Shown: positions 10,327 through 23,426 of the stretch, one piece after another
How positions within the stretch are numbered: position 1 is the first letter of the stretch
Layout of the letters: the number at the start of each line of letters is the position of its first letter
From: Candidatus Altimarinota bacterium
GTDB lineage: Bacteria > Patescibacteriota > Gracilibacteria > BD1-5 > UBA6164
Length of the DNA stretch: 64,000 bases
Assembly: GCA_020629795.1 (NCBI GenBank)
Contig: JAHDCR010000001.1
Span: 1-64,000 of the forward strand
Direction of reading: 5' to 3'
Notes under the pieces: model-generated
Told to the model about the DNA's origin: nothing
The model's input: the letters and a program-made list of their open reading frames with translations, nothing else
Databases searched by the model: none
Translations under genes and position numbers: made by a program

Positions 10327-12069
10327 ATGAAGTATTTTTTATTTTTATTGTTTATCCTATGCTTTCCAGCTACAACATTTTCTTTTGATGCAAAAGAAAT
10401 AGATAAACAAGCCAAACACGTAGCCACACTTATAAAACAATACGTTGAAGCAAGACCTCTTACCGAACGCTTTCCACTCTACTCAGAAATTCGTAGTATA
10501 ATGAGTGTAAAACTAGGTGAAATCCCTCACTCTGAGCCAGCAAAACGTCAATTATATAAAGATATAGCTTTTTATCATAACAATAATATCGTAGAACTTG
10601 TGTACTATATTAGCTCACGTCCTTGAGCTATTGAAAGATTTATTTACTGGCAACAAGACGAAATATCTGCAATCACTTCTAATGCTGATAAGATTAGAAC
10701 AAGTCACTCCATTGACAACACAATAAGAATCATAAGTAGTAAAAATGAATTTACAGACGGTGAAAATATCTACAAAATGCACCTAGGTACATTTAAAGAG
10801 ATAAAAGAATCAGAATTGGAGGAACATTTACAACTCCCAGGTGATACAATATATAAAGAATGAATATGATACATCTATAGTATTTTTGGAAATAACGAAA
10901 AAAAGATTCCATTTACAGAAATTCTCGCAGAGTGATGAAAAAAAATGCTTTTATATAATGACTCATATTTCATAGAAGATGGGAGCATACTGACATATCA
11001 ATATGATGAATTTTTTCCCATTGAGAGTTATTATGGAATTTATGAAAGTGAGCTTGAGGCAAATTGATATAGTTACGATGAAGCAGTAATACTCAGGCTT
11101 CAGGATGCAAAAAATAATATAACCTTCTCACCAAACATTCTCAAAGTCGCAAATGAAGATGATTTTGATATGAACAGTGAGTTTCATCATGAACTCATCA
11201 ATACTAGTATTCGGGATGTACTACTCACCGAAAAAGATTACTCTAAAGAGCTCAAGGACATATATAATCTCGCGCAAGAAATAACAAGATGACTTACAAG
11301 TGAGGATGATAAAATTCTTGCTATATATGATTGGGTAAATAAAAATATAGTGTATCCGAGAAAATATGATGCTGAAAATATTTTACTTGGATCTTGAGTT
11401 GAAACCTATCTCAATAAAGAAGGCTTATGTATTGGTCAAACCAGGCTTATGCTCTATCTTTTAAAAGCTGCTGAAATAGAAAATGTAAAACCTATTGCTT
11501 GATATGTAATAGATTCATTTGATTTTCCTCAAGTTTGACATGCATGGATCCAAATCTGAGATTATTTTTATGATCCCTCTTTTGAGAGAGAATATCAACA
11601 AGACCCAAGTAAATATCTCTACTATAAAATACCATACGATATTATATACACTAATAGATATAATTTAAAAGATCTCCCTAAAAAATTACTCGTTGCAGAT
11701 AAGGATGAAATAAAAAAAGAAATTAAAAAAAGAAGATTACTTCTCACTGAAAAATACTATCCTAGTGATAAATATATGCTGTTGCAACGCTCATATTTTG
11801 TAAAAAAATATAGTTTAGAAGTCGAACATGAGATAACACTCTCAGATATTATACATCAAGTTGGTACTCTTAGAATAGACTTTAAAGATTGAAGTTTAAT
11901 ACAGAAATATGATATTTTTGATGAAAATATTACGTACTTTAATATACCTTCTTTAAAAACAAATCTAGAAGAAATACTGCAAAATATTAATTATGATGTT
12001 ACAAATCAAAAAGTAATAGAAATATACAGAGATGGAGAAATAAGCTGATATTGATTAGCTCAATTATAA
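10327..12069 (+). CDS. Secreted transglutaminase-like protein
   Basis: 580 residues with a signal peptide (MKYFLFLLFILCFPATTFSF). A long N-terminal region of unknown fold precedes a transglutaminase-like core: Cys368 in EGLCIGQTRLM, His405 in GHAWIQIG and Asp416 in YFYDPSFE, the order and spacing of the Cys-His-Asp triad of the papain-like superfamily. Such domains act as peptidases or amide-bond transferases on the cell surface. The ~130-residue C-terminal part is unassigned. The downstream gene converges with only 7 bases between stops and no obvious hairpin. Confidence 0.8.
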
Positions 12070-12076
12070 GATGTAT

Positions 12077-14866
12077 TTACTGAGGAAATAGTTTTGGTGG
12101 ATTAGTATTTATCCTTGGGTCATACTCTATAATAAAATACTCACTAAAAGGACAAGAACCACTTATTTCTATACAGTCATTTGCTCCTCTACGAATATGA
12201 TGAAAGTCATATTGCAATGCTAGAAGCTGGTTTGTTGTGTACTCTCCTCATGGAAGCATATATCTAGAATCCGACAAGGTAGCTCCTGCAAGTGTATTCC
12301 TCGTAAGAAGAGCTCATTTTATATAAAGCTGCTTTTGTAATTGTGATGCTCTATTTGAGAGTGATCCTCAAATTGGAATACCAGCGTTTGTACTCACCAT
12401 CGCTCCATCAGCATATATACTGGCATGTATCTGGGATACATCCCTATCAACATAAACATTTCAAATAGCCTCATATCAGGATTGAGCAGAGTAACCCGAA
12501 TCAATATATAAAACTATACCAATCATATCAGGTTTGGATAGAATATCAGAATTAATATGAATATTTCAATTATGTACTATCAGTGTTTCAAAAGTAGGAT
12601 TTGATTCTAAGATATACAAATTATTCGTTAATAAGCTCGCATCAATATATTTAATACCATCAACCACCGTATCATGTTGTCTGGATTTAATTGCGACATT
12701 TATATTTTTTCTCAAAGCACTTCTCATAGTAGAGGAGCTAATATCACTCATATTTTGACGTTCAAAATCATTTTGAGTATTTCAAACTCATTGAAGGTTT
12801 CATATAATTTTAACTGGATTTATGAGTGTTCAAACATTCTTTCGAAGTGAAACAGGGACGCTATTTTCTTGTGTTTGTGATAGCTTATGCTGTATTTTTT
12901 TTCCATCTAATACATACATAATATCTATAGGTGAACTCTCGTTTTGGGATATTTCGAGTCATATTTTACTATATTCATTTGAGCTTAAAGATGTATCCAT
13001 ACTCCCCGTAAAATATACTATTCACGTGTTAGTATCATCTAAAGATCAACTCAGAGTAAAACTTGATTCAGAATCTTGAGAACGTATATGGCTTGTAAAG
13101 TCAGATATTTCTCAGTCAAATACTCTAGGAGTATTCTCATGTATTTGCATTCTATATCTTATATCTTCTCCTATTGGGATCTCATCTCACCAACTCCCAT
13201 CTACATAAGATTGGAGTTTTCAGGTATAAAGTTGGAGGAATGTATTCTCTAATCAGAATAAATGAGTTTCAAATCTACTAGAAAAAATATTTTCGTATGA
13301 GTCATCCCAGTCAAACATTTCAAACATAAATGATTCTGTTAAAACACCGGGAGCAAATGACTTCATTTTAAAAGATATCTTTCAAAGTTCATCAGATACT
13401 AAGTTTTGATCAAATATTTCGATTGCTATATCTCAGCTTGGACTTGCAAGTAGCATGTTTTGTCTGAGAGTTTTACATCCACTTATTCCCTCGCAGCTAT
13501 GTTCTAGATTATATACCTGTTTCTCTACGATGGGATTATCATACGCATCTCTTAGATATATATCATAGCTATAAAAACTCTCATTATCAGCATACACACT
13601 CTCTCTTTTAAGTGTTTGTGCAAAGCTTTTTCAAGCATCTAAACTATGAGGAATAATTGTATAATATAATACTACTCTTGAGCTATTTCCTGCTGCATCT
13701 TGAAATGATATATATACTTGATAGTCTCATACTTTCGTAAAAGTATTTTTTAAAAATGAAATATCCTCTCCGATTATTTGTTGAGTATCACTTTGAGTTT
13801 TTGTTCCATCAATATTATACTCTTGATTATTTATATTTATTTTTCAAAGCTGAGACCATATACCATCTATGTTTTTTGAAACAGCCACAGAATACGATTG
13901 GATACCAGAAACTCATTCCCCTGTTTTTGAGGCATCATACATATCAAATAATTCGAAATGCATTTTTGTGTCAGTATCGGCCTTTAGAGAAATATTGTTT
14001 TTCAAGTTATAAAAACGTTTTTCAGGTATTTGCTGTCCATCATATAATACACCATCATTACTTATATACTCTCTGCTTGCGCTAGTATCTATAACACTAT
14101 CATTGATTAACAGGTTCATATCAGGACTGAGTGTATCATAAAAAACCTTTGGCTTATCTCATGAATTACAACTCGATTCAAGTCATACATGGTTATAAAA
14201 AGTAGATGTTGCAAGGTTATTATGAGTGATCGTTTGTGGGACACTAAATACTTGCTGATTTTGTATAAAACATGTGGTATCAGATGCATCACAATAACAT
14301 CCTGACTCCTGATCATGACAAGCAAAATATGCATATTTTTCCGAGTTAAACCACGTATTTTTAGAAATATCAAAGTTTCTCATACCTGAGCTATCATGAG
14401 AAAATATACTTCAAACACATTTTCACGGTGTCGTGTCATGGTTGTATACAACTCTATAATAACTTGTAGCAGCAACTGTTTGATTTGGAGTGATGACTCC
14501 GTCTACAACTTCGTATGTAGATTCTTGTAATATTTGTTTTTTATAAATACCATCTTGTATTTCATGCCATCACTTGAGAGTCTTTATATCTTCAGTGTCA
14601 CTTTCTTGTATATAGAGGAAATGATTTTCATCAAAGATTTTTCATCATACTCTGTATCACAAAATAATATCTTCATTTTTTTCTACTATTATTTGATACT
14701 CAGAAAATGGATTTACAAAATATGTTTCGTGAACAAAGATACTATTTTGAAATCCATGTGATTTTGCAATCTGAGTAGCTTGAGTCACTAAAATAGAACT
14801 CTCTTGAGCAAAAACTCAAGAAACGAAACTCAAAAAACAAAATATGTATAATGCTATTTTTTTCAT
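12077..14866 (-). CDS. Large exported surface protein, 929 residues
   Basis: Signal peptide MKKIALYIFCFLSFVSGVFA, then a Ser/Thr/Asn/Asp-rich beta-rich body with Ig-like text (for example GEGVSGIQSYSVAVSKN, and DYQVYISFQDAAGNSSRVVL) and several cysteine pairs. The last ~180 residues (starting about GNIHINSDILSKPDMIGIVL) contain SIYADGAMVS, LYIKGALLTRNTLAGATL and end FIIEYDPRINTNPPKLFPQ. The same C-terminal domain ends the 1057-residue protein at 41956-45129. Function unknown; an adhesin or pilus-tip-like surface protein is a guess. It overlaps the upstream gene by 13 bases and is third in an operon with a nucleotide cyclase. Confidence 0.8.
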
Positions 14867-16194
14867 ACAGGAATTTTATTTCTGAATAAGAATACAAAGA
14901 TACATCCCAATACAACACTTATAGCAACTAGAATAAAAATATTTTTTTCTGGGATCTCGCGCTGTGTTTCATAACTATAACTCTCTGAAAAATATTGAGA
15001 TAGTTCAATATAATCTTCTTTGAATATATCTCTTTTAGCTATACTCATACTGGTATATTCGTCTTTTGTGAATTCACTGCGAGTGTATTTTTCTATAAGA
15101 GTTTTTTGACTTTGCAAATATGTTTCCCCCTGCGTGATACGCTGTTTGTATTCTTCTATGCTGATTTTTCAACCTAATAGCAGATCAAGATAATATTTTT
15201 GAAGCTCTCTTATTTTTTTAATATCTTCTAAATAGAGATTATATTCTTCCTGTGATATAATATTTTGTTCTAATAGTTTTCAGTAATAGATCATATTTTC
15301 ATTTAAGAAAATATATTCTTGTGACAGGATTTTATGAAGCTCTGATGTAATTTCGGTTGTGCTCAGAATATTTTGATAATAGGACTCTATATCTTGGCTT
15401 ATGAGATATTGGTCTTGAGAGATTGTATTTTCCTGCAAGAGGTGAGAAAAAAATATTTCGTTTTCAATAATAGATTCTCGAAACTCATTTTCTTGAGTCA
15501 TAATGTTTTCTATACTTTCATGAACCTCATATCTCGTTTGCTCTCACAAAATAGTCTGCGCTAAAAGCTGATTGGAAGAAAATGAGTTTTCAATGACTGT
15601 TTCTCTATGAGAGATATCAGGAAATGGTATAATACAGTCTCCAAATTGAGGGTTAGAGTACGAAATATTTTCTAAATTTTCTATATCTCATGATGCAATT
15701 CTTTGTAAAACATCGAGTACAATTTCTTGTCTCTCCTCAAGAGAAATATTACAATTATAAAAAGTTTCCTCAAAGGGAGTGAGGACTATATTTTGCCCTA
15801 GTTTTTCCTCGATAGTTGTCTGCGTATAAGGATTTATTGCTGTAGTGATATACTCAATAAATTGAGGATTTTCAGTAGAAATAAGTGTTTCATATAAATC
15901 AGTTTCATATTGAAGTGTTTCTTGAGTCTCATATGACGTAGATCCCGTTTGTGAAACAATAGTAGTAAAAAACTCTCTCACAAGAGTATCAACGACAACA
16001 TATTCTTTTGGTACTGGATCGACACTCGGAAAAAAATCTATACCTATAAAACCAGATTGTGTGTCTGGATATACGTCAGAAGTCCAAGAATCTGGACTAT
16101 ATACTGATCCACTTGGACTCAAAAAAAATTCAAGTTCTGCATATGCAGATACTGGAATAAACAAAAGCAGTATATAAAGTAATATTTTTTTCAT
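14854..16194 (-). CDS. Exported Glu/Gln/Ser/Tyr-rich protein with C-terminal membrane anchor
   Basis: 446 residues. Signal peptide MKKILLYILLLFIPVSAYA, a middle region very rich in Glu, Ile, Gln, Ser, Thr and Tyr that looks helical, and one C-terminal membrane segment (IFILVAISVVLGCIFVFLF) followed by RNKIPVGKK. Read with the standard code it would end at the TGA at 14863-14865; in code 25 it runs on to TAG at 14854, overlapping the next gene's start. The body composition resembles that of the N-terminal part of the lipoprotein encoded at 18496. Function unknown. Confidence 0.75.
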
Positions 16195-16246
16195 ATTTGT
16201 GAATTACCTAAAGATGATAACACACAAACTCTTTAAAGAGCAAACA

Positions 16247-18358
16247 TTACTTCTCTGTCATTTCAAAAACTCCTTGATGAATTTTTATTTTTCACAATAA
16301 TACATTTTCACATCTTTCAAGCAGTTTTTTACTTGGTATATCATCGAGTTGCAGATTTAATATTTCTATAGCTTCGCTATACTTTTCGTTATAATAAAGG
16401 TTAAGAGCAAGCTCATATTTTTTTATCATCTCAGCAGTATATGAAGCATATTCAGCATCTCACTTCAAACCTATGAGTTCATAAATTTTTACTGGAATCT
16501 TCTTTCACTTCACTGTAATCTTATCAAGCTCTCTAAAGTTAAATTTTTCTTTTTGAAGATTATATACGTCTTCAGAAACACAGGTGAATATCCCATATCT
16601 CTTCCCTATAGCTTCTAAACGTGATGCGAGATTCACACTATCTCAGATTACAGTATAATTAAGTCTCGTATCAAGACTCCCAATATTTCCATGAATTGCC
16701 TCTCAAGTATGTATTCAAATACGTATAGCAATGTGTGGGTATCATTTTTCTTTCCAATCATTATTCAGCTCTGTTAGCTTTTTTTGTTGCTCTACAGCAG
16801 TCAGACAAGCATAGTAACTATGATTTTCTTGGAATACTGGAGCATTAAAAAATCACATCACAGCATCTCATATATATTTATCAAGAGTTCCTTTATTTTT
16901 TAACAGTATTCAAGTCATATTTGAAAAATACTCATTGAGGAGTTCTAGTAATACCTCTGGTTTTGTAGATTCTGAAATACTGGTAAATCAGACTATATCT
17001 GAAAAAAATATACTCATTTCTCTTCTCTGTCATGACGTAGAAACACTCTGAGGATTTTGTGCTATCTCATGTACCACATCAGGTGATACATACAGAGAAA
17101 ACGATTTTTTCAAATTTCTCTTGGATCTATCTGTTACTTGAAACCTATATATGTAAGCAACTACGTATGATAAAAAGAGTGAGGAAACTATAAGAAATAT
17201 ATTAATGATTTCACCGAGATAAAACATCCATGCACCATAAATAATCCCTATCAAAATAGAAACAACAAATACTCAAGTAGCTACTACAAATCTAAAATAA
17301 AATACACTAAGAATTAAAATAATGTTAATCAGGAGGTATACATAAAAAGTAGTTGTAATATTTCCCTCTATTAATGGGCTTCATTTCAGGAGAGTAGAAA
17401 CAATATTTGCATTAATTTCTACTCCGGGCATCTTAACTGTTCTAGAAATAGGAGTAAAATGACTATCGTGCATGATAGTTCATACTTCTCATATGAGTAC
17501 TATTTTGTTTTCTAGATTTATAGGATTGCCTGCACTATCTTGGAGATTTCACGCTAAAATATCAGAAAAACTGTAGCTCTCGTATCAGAGTGTCCCGTCA
17601 TAATCTCAACCTCCATGAAAATACTCAATAAATATTTTTCCAGTGTTATTTGATATTTCTTCAAACTTTTTAAATCATTTTTCAATCAAATTTCCCTCTA
17701 GAGGTGAGATAATAGATGTATATTTTTTAAGAATCTCTCCAGCAAAAATATATGCTCCATTTGTATTTTCTGGGATTACCGAAGTATCACTACAATATAA
17801 AGATATGTCATAATCTGGATATTCCAGCGCTACAGAACGTATTTTTTGAGCCTGATTAATATTTATAATTCCATGACTTACATTACTGTATAAACATAAT
17901 GGGTGAGGAGTATAATCGCTTCTAGTTGCTATAACTACTCTTTGAGCATTATCTCCTAATACCTGCTGTAGTTTTTGCTCATCAGCAGCTCACAAAACTG
18001 ATGGATTCGCAAAAACGATATCTATACCAATAACTCAAGCATTGTATATTTCAAAGAGATTTTCTATAGCTCGCGCGTAGGTTCATTTATCAAAAGCGAG
18101 CATTCATAGATCACTTTTTCCGATACTATCGAGACTTGTATCATCAATCTTAACTATAACTACGTCATTATTGTGAGAGTTACTCGGATACTGCAATCTA
18201 TAGGTCAGAGTATCATTAATATTCTCTGAAATATTTGATACAAGCGAAAATGTTCACAACCATAATATAAGGCCAAAACTGATACAAGAGAGTATGATAG
18301 CTCATATACAGGCAGTAAATATTTTTTTAAGATGTTTTATATTTCTAGACATATACAT
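16247..18358 (-). CDS. CHASE2 domain adenylate/guanylate cyclase
   Basis: 703 residues. A short N-terminal cytoplasmic piece and one membrane helix lead into an extracytoplasmic CHASE2 sensor (DVVIVKIDDTSLDSIG, IGIDIVFANPS), followed by further membrane helices and a class III nucleotide cyclase domain: MSIFFSDIVGFT with the first metal Asp, DKYIGDAVMGFF with the second, and GDSVNLASRLEAIG. The final ~70 residues are a helical tail. CHASE2 cyclases make cAMP or cGMP in response to an unidentified external signal. Two in-frame ATGs (18358 and 18352) are possible starts. The operon continues into two exported proteins, which suggests a sensory or envelope-related output. Confidence 0.9.
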
Positions 18359-18495
18359 AGCGTTTTAAAATCTTTATATATAAACCATAACATAAAATGA
18401 TTAAAAATACACAATAAAAACACTTACAATCTTTATTTATTGTTATAAATATGGTGTAATAGAGTGGAATAACTTATATCCTTAGTATTCAATTT

Positions 18496-21400
18496 ATGAA
18501 ATATCTACGATTTTTATTCCTCACTTGTGTGTGTCTTTTTTTGCTCTCGTGCTGAAAAGATACAGAAAATACTGCAGTAACTCAGTATGAAACGCTGTGA
18601 GAAATACAAACAGTTTGGACGCAGCAAAAAGAGATTCAAGAAAAACTCACACAAAATACTCATATCATTCCCTTTCAAGAGGATTTGTTTCAGGTTTCAC
18701 AAGTTTTTCAAACTCACGCAGAAAATTATAATAGTACTATCATAGATATACTGAGAAAATATAAGAGTGATTTCACGCAAAGTGATATTGAAAATATAAC
18801 GCTACTTTTGTCTGAAAATTATTCTAATACTATACTCAAACAAAAACTAGAGACACTTTTATCTAGTGAGATTTTAGAAAGTGATATACAAACTCTAAAA
18901 CAATCCTATCTCACGTTTATAGATGAGAGAGATGTTCAAATAGAAAGATTACACTTCAAACAAGATGAGCAAACAATGATGCTTATTACTCAAAGAGACA
19001 AAGCTATTGAAACTATCCTCGAAGATATTATTTCAAGCAGACAAGATTGGTCTGAGCAAGAAATCAAAAACATCATACTTGAAGTTATTTCATATTTTTA
19101 CCAAAACAATACGCTCAGTGAAACAGAGAGTTTTACAGATATTATCGAAACTATCAGTGAAACATATAATGTAGAAGTTACAACTCAAGAAATACAAAAT
19201 ACGAGCTATGATTTTGATGAGCTTAGCTTTTTAGACTTTATGCAACAGCTCACTCAAAACTATGAAACATCACTCTCATACAATGAGCTTATTGAATACT
19301 ATAATTCATATACAACTCATCAATTACTCCTAGAAAATATTATTACTGAAACAAGTCTCATAGAATCAGAAACTCCATTGATAGAGTATGAAACAATTAT
19401 TACTGAAAACACTGCACAAATCGAGAGTCTTTATGAAACACATGAAATATTTACTACTCTCACCCAAGAAGAAATTCAAAGTTATTTTATCTCAGAGCTA
19501 GACTACTCAGATGTTGAAGTACTTCATCAGCAGAGAATACAAGAAAGCTGAGAACTCCCAGACGCAATAACTCAAAGTCTCAAGCAAGAATATAAGGACG
19601 ATAGTGCTATGCTAGAAAATCTCACTCCAATAGCATATGTACAAGAATTATCTGGCAATAACGCGCTGATTACAAACTTAGCTGGAGGATCAAAACTCGC
19701 TCAGGAAAATGCATTACTTTATGCTGGATATACTGTAGAAACTTTTTCAGATTCTCAGCTTGTACTCGTATTTTCAGATGAATCTCTCCTAAGACTCGAA
19801 GATAATTCCAAGGTCACACTGACTCAATCTAACAATAGCTCTCTATGAGTAGATGTTGAGCATTGAAACATATGGTCAAGAGTTATAAAGCCACTGTTTA
19901 CCCAAGATTCTTTTGAAATATCTTCAGAGAGTGTCTCTCTCGCAGTTCGAGGGACCTCTGTATATATTCAAAAACAACAAAATTCAGATTTTAGCGCATA
20001 TGTAGTGGATTCGTATACTGCAAAAGGTACGAACTCTTTAGAGCTTGTAGATAGTGCTACGGGAGAAAATCTTAGTTTAGGAAAAGGTGAAGTATTTACA
20101 AAAGAGAACACAGAAACTCGTGGACAAAAAAATACCTTCACGCGACAATCACTCATGCAACAAGACGCACAAATTTGAGAGTTTCTCAGAGATGATTTAC
20201 AGTATCTCAGTCTCACGCTAGACGATAGAAATAGAGGTTTTTATAACAATCCTATTTCTTCAAAAAACGATTCTAAAAACTTTATCGATAAGCTCTCTGG
20301 AGAGCTGGAATCCTCACTCCCTAGCAATCAAGAATCAGATACTTTCTTTATTAATGCACAAACACCTAAGGACAATATCACTCCAGATACAATCTATCTT
20401 CGTATTATGCAAGATAAGCTCATCAGTGATATAAAAAACAGCCCTGAAAACAACAATGCAGCAAAGATTTCTGCAATAGCTGCTTTAGATATTGAAACTC
20501 TTAAAAGAAATATTTGAAATTTAAGAGAAATAGAAAATAGGCTCGATTTAAATATTTCACAGGAAATTATCACTCGGCCAAGTCTCACCTCTCAAGATAT
20601 TAATGATATATTTTTAGATTTTGGTCTAGAAGAGCAACAAGCTCTTAAAAGTAAGCTTATACGGGTAAGAAATCATCTCAAAAATACTATTAATGACTGA
20701 TCAGCCTATCTCAGTGCTGATATAGTGCTCCCAACAGAATACGAAGGAGTAAATATAAATTGGATAAGTAGTAATAGTGAATATCTTGAAGATTTTGGGA
20801 AAATTCTTAAATACTCAGACCAAGAAGACATCATACTTTCTCTCACGGCTTTACTGAGCATAGAGGATCAAGAACTCGAACACGTATTCCCTCTCATTAT
20901 AAAAAAGAGAGAACCAACTGATGAGCAAAAACTTGAAAAATCAATGAGAGTCTTAGAAGAACATATTAGTAATATAGGTACATTTACAAATACCATTGAT
21001 CTCCCTGATTTTAATCAAGAGTGAGCCATAATTCCTAAAATAGTTTGGAAACAAGATGATTATGTGAATTCAAATGGAACTCTCAATAGACCAAGTTTTG
21101 TTCAGTGAGATATCATATATCATCCAGCAATTGCTACACTTTCTTTTTGAGAGGCTAGGTTAGAAGAAAAGGAATTTACATTAAAAAGAATAAAGAAAAG
21201 GGCTGAAATTCCAGAAGAAATACAAGTAGAATTTAACGTGAGTAGTGCAGAATCTCAATTTCCAGGTTGTGATATACATGATATACAGCTCTCAAATGGA
21301 CAAGTTTGGTCTATGTGTAATGTTGGAAGTAGTAAATCAGGATTGAGTAGTGAATCTTATGGTTGATATTATGAATACAGGGGTGGAGATGCCATAGAAG

Positions 21401-22857
21401 CCTGCCAAGTTGATGGATATACACTTCCATCTAAATCAGATTTTGAAACTCTCTTAGCATATTTTTGAAATAATGTAGATGATATTCAATTGGCTCTTCA
21501 ATTACCCAAAGCTTGAGAAAAATATAAAGAACATTTAGTTGACTCTAGAAAAAATATTTGAATTGGAACAGAAATATTTTATTGGTCTCTAACCTATGAT
21601 TCAGTTACCGATGATGAGAAATATTATACTCTAGAAGATAATTGAATTAATTCTGAGTTTAGAAGAAGTAAACTTCCCGTTCGATGTATTCGTGGTGATA
21701 CTGTAGCAGAAGTAGAGGAAGAAATCGAAATAGAGGAACTCGTTGAACCTGTTGATGAGATAGTCGTTGAACCTGTGATAACTGAACCTGTGATAACTGA
21801 ACCTGTGATAACTGAACCTGTGATAACTGAACCTGTGATAACTGAACCTAGCCTTGAAGAAATTGCAAAACAGTTACTCATAGATGAAAAAAATAGGCTT
21901 CTTCCCTATTTTGAAAATCCTATTGTTATTGAAAATGATGTTCTCAATATTAAAGATACACTCTCTGGTCTTAATCCAAACATAAAATACGCGTGGGCTG
22001 GAGCACCAAAATATGTTGGTACACATGGTAGTATTTCATCTCCGAGTTATAATGATTGAGATAAAGATAAAACTCTTACTCTTACCCTCTCTCACGATGA
22101 TACACAAGAGACAGAATCTGTAACATGAATTTTAGTTGTTGTTGAAAGACAAGCGTGTAATACTACAAGTCCAAATATAGAAAAAATTGGTGATGTTTGT
22201 TATGAGCTTGTAGCAAGCGCTGAGTATAATGAAGCATGAGGTTATAATCTTAAACTTGGTTGAAGTACTCTAGTAACTGCTGATGTCTGAAGTGGGGTAA
22301 ATAACAACTCTTATAATTTACAAAGCTACTATTGATGAAAAATCGAAGAGCTAAGTAGAAAAAAATCATTTGTAAAATTTTGAGGAGAAAAATGAATTTT
22401 ACTCGAAAATTATAATTGACCAGGTTGATGACCAGAATATCTCTCATACGACCTATCTTCCCTCAATCTCTGAGATGATTGGGCTATTGAGATGAGTGTA
22501 CGAGGTGAGGATTTACTTGACAACTCTGAATTAAAAATATTAACACATGTACCTTGAGTTTTTTATATTTGAGTTAAAAACACATGATGACCTACTCTTA
22601 GAAAAATATATATTGTTAATAAAGAAAATACTCATTCTGAAATACTGAATTCATATATAATTTCAGATAATTATAATAATATAATAGTTAATAAAATTTG
22701 ATCTGATTTAACTTTAGACATAAATGGAAATAAAGTTATAAAAAACAATTATTTTTCTAACGTAGATTCTATAACTGACTTTTATCTTTGAAGTCATTCT
22801 AATAAACAATATCAATGGAATTGAATAATTAACTACACTAATATTTATAAAAAATAA
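18496..22857 (+). CDS. Giant FecR-domain lipoprotein, 1453 residues
   Basis: Signal peptide with lipobox (FLLSCG), so likely lipid-anchored. Residues ~20-370: Glu/Gln/Ser/Thr-rich helical region. About 375-560: FecR-type beta domain (NLAGGSKLAQENALLYAG, EDNSKVTL, SLAVRGTSVYI). About 735-830: Ig-like segment (INWISSNSEYLEDFGKI). About 920-1080: FISUMP-like domain (LSNGQVWSMCNVGSSKSG, CQVDGYTLPSKSDF, LPVRCIRG). Residues 1094-1118: five VITEP repeats. The last ~200 residues look like a concanavalin/LamG-type domain (YLSYDLSSLNLGDDWAIEMS). The frame has dozens of TGA codons and ends in a hairpin. Probably a cell-surface protein; the partner of the FecR part is unknown. Confidence 0.8.
21775..21849 (+). 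repeat. Five exact tandem 15-bp repeats encoding VITEP
   Basis: The 15-mer GTGATAACTGAACCT occurs five times in a row without change, in frame with the lipoprotein gene, forming a Pro-containing spacer between the FISUMP-like and C-terminal domains. Exact identity suggests recent slippage and possible length variation. Confidence 0.9.
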
Positions 22858-22883
22858 AGACAAGTAATACTTGTCTTTATTTT
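22851..22883. terminator. Bidirectional terminator
   Basis: AAAATAAAGACAAG (22851-22864) pairs with CTTGTCTTTATTTT (22870-22883); it closes the giant lipoprotein gene and, read in reverse, the Thr-Asp repeat gene. Confidence 0.85.
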
Positions 22884-23258
22884 TTACGCTCATCCGATAT
22901 TATCTCAATCATCTGTATCTGTATCTGTGTCTGTGTCTGTTCCTGTATCTGTATCTGTGTCTGTATCTGTGTCTGTTCCTGTGTCTGTGTCTGTTCCTGT
23001 GTCTGTTTCTATGTCTGTATCTCTATCATCTCCTCTCTCTTCACAACGTGAATGATTCTCTTCTCTTTGTATTTCTCTTACTATTGTATCATCAAATGGA
23101 TTATCAGTTCCATTTGAACTCATTAGTAGAGTAACTCTATCTTTTGTTTCAACTTCACATCTCGTTGTTTCATAGTTGCCATTTGCATCAGTCATTGGTG
23201 AACAAGCTGCTGCTCCTACTAACATCACTGCCCCACCTACAGTATTTCTAATATTCAT
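22884..23258 (-). CDS. Small lipoprotein with Thr-Asp repeats
   Basis: 124 residues. Hydrophobic N-terminus with lipobox-like GAAACS (MNIRNTVGGAVMLVGAAACS), a short charged middle part, then a C-terminal tract of alternating Thr-Asp with Gly-Thr interruptions that ends DDGDNIGGA. The standard-code frame would stop before the last seven residues. The acidic repeat could bind Ca2+ or act as a flexible surface spacer; this is inference. Confidence 0.7.
22911..23024 (-). repeat. Degenerate hexanucleotide repeat tract (Thr-Asp codons)
   Basis: Tandem copies of a 6-base unit (GATACA / GACACA, minus strand) with occasional GGAACA units encode (Thr-Asp)n with Gly-Thr breaks. Short-unit repeats like this are prone to slippage in multiples of two residues, without frameshift. 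Confidence 0.8.
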
Positions 23259-23376
23259 ATTTTTATACCTAAAAAATAAATTACAAAGACATAGTACAAT
23301 CTAAATTAAAATTGTCAAATATATTTTACAAATTAATTTATTTGGCTAAAAATATTTAATATAAATTTAACATAAC

Positions 23377-23409
23377 AAAAATAGTCCTGGCACATTCAGG
23401 ACTATTTTT
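23377..23409 (-). terminator. Intrinsic terminator after the DUF5667 gene
   Basis: Arms AAAAATAGTCCTG (23377-23389) and CAGGACTATTTTT (23397-23409) are perfect complements with a 7-base loop. Confidence 0.85.
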
Positions 23410-23426
23410 AGTTTGTAGTAGCAAAC

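Noticed and set aside
14863-15117. C-terminal end of the 446-residue protein at the TGA 14863-14865
   Set aside because: TGA is glycine here; the frame goes on four codons to TAG at 14854.
21775-21849. CRISPR-like array
   Set aside because: Units are 15 bp, directly adjacent without spacers, and in frame with a protein gene.
22871-23134. Leu/Cys/Tyr-rich plus-strand frame
   Set aside because: Shadow of the Thr-Asp repeat tract on the opposite strand; composition only reflects the repeat.
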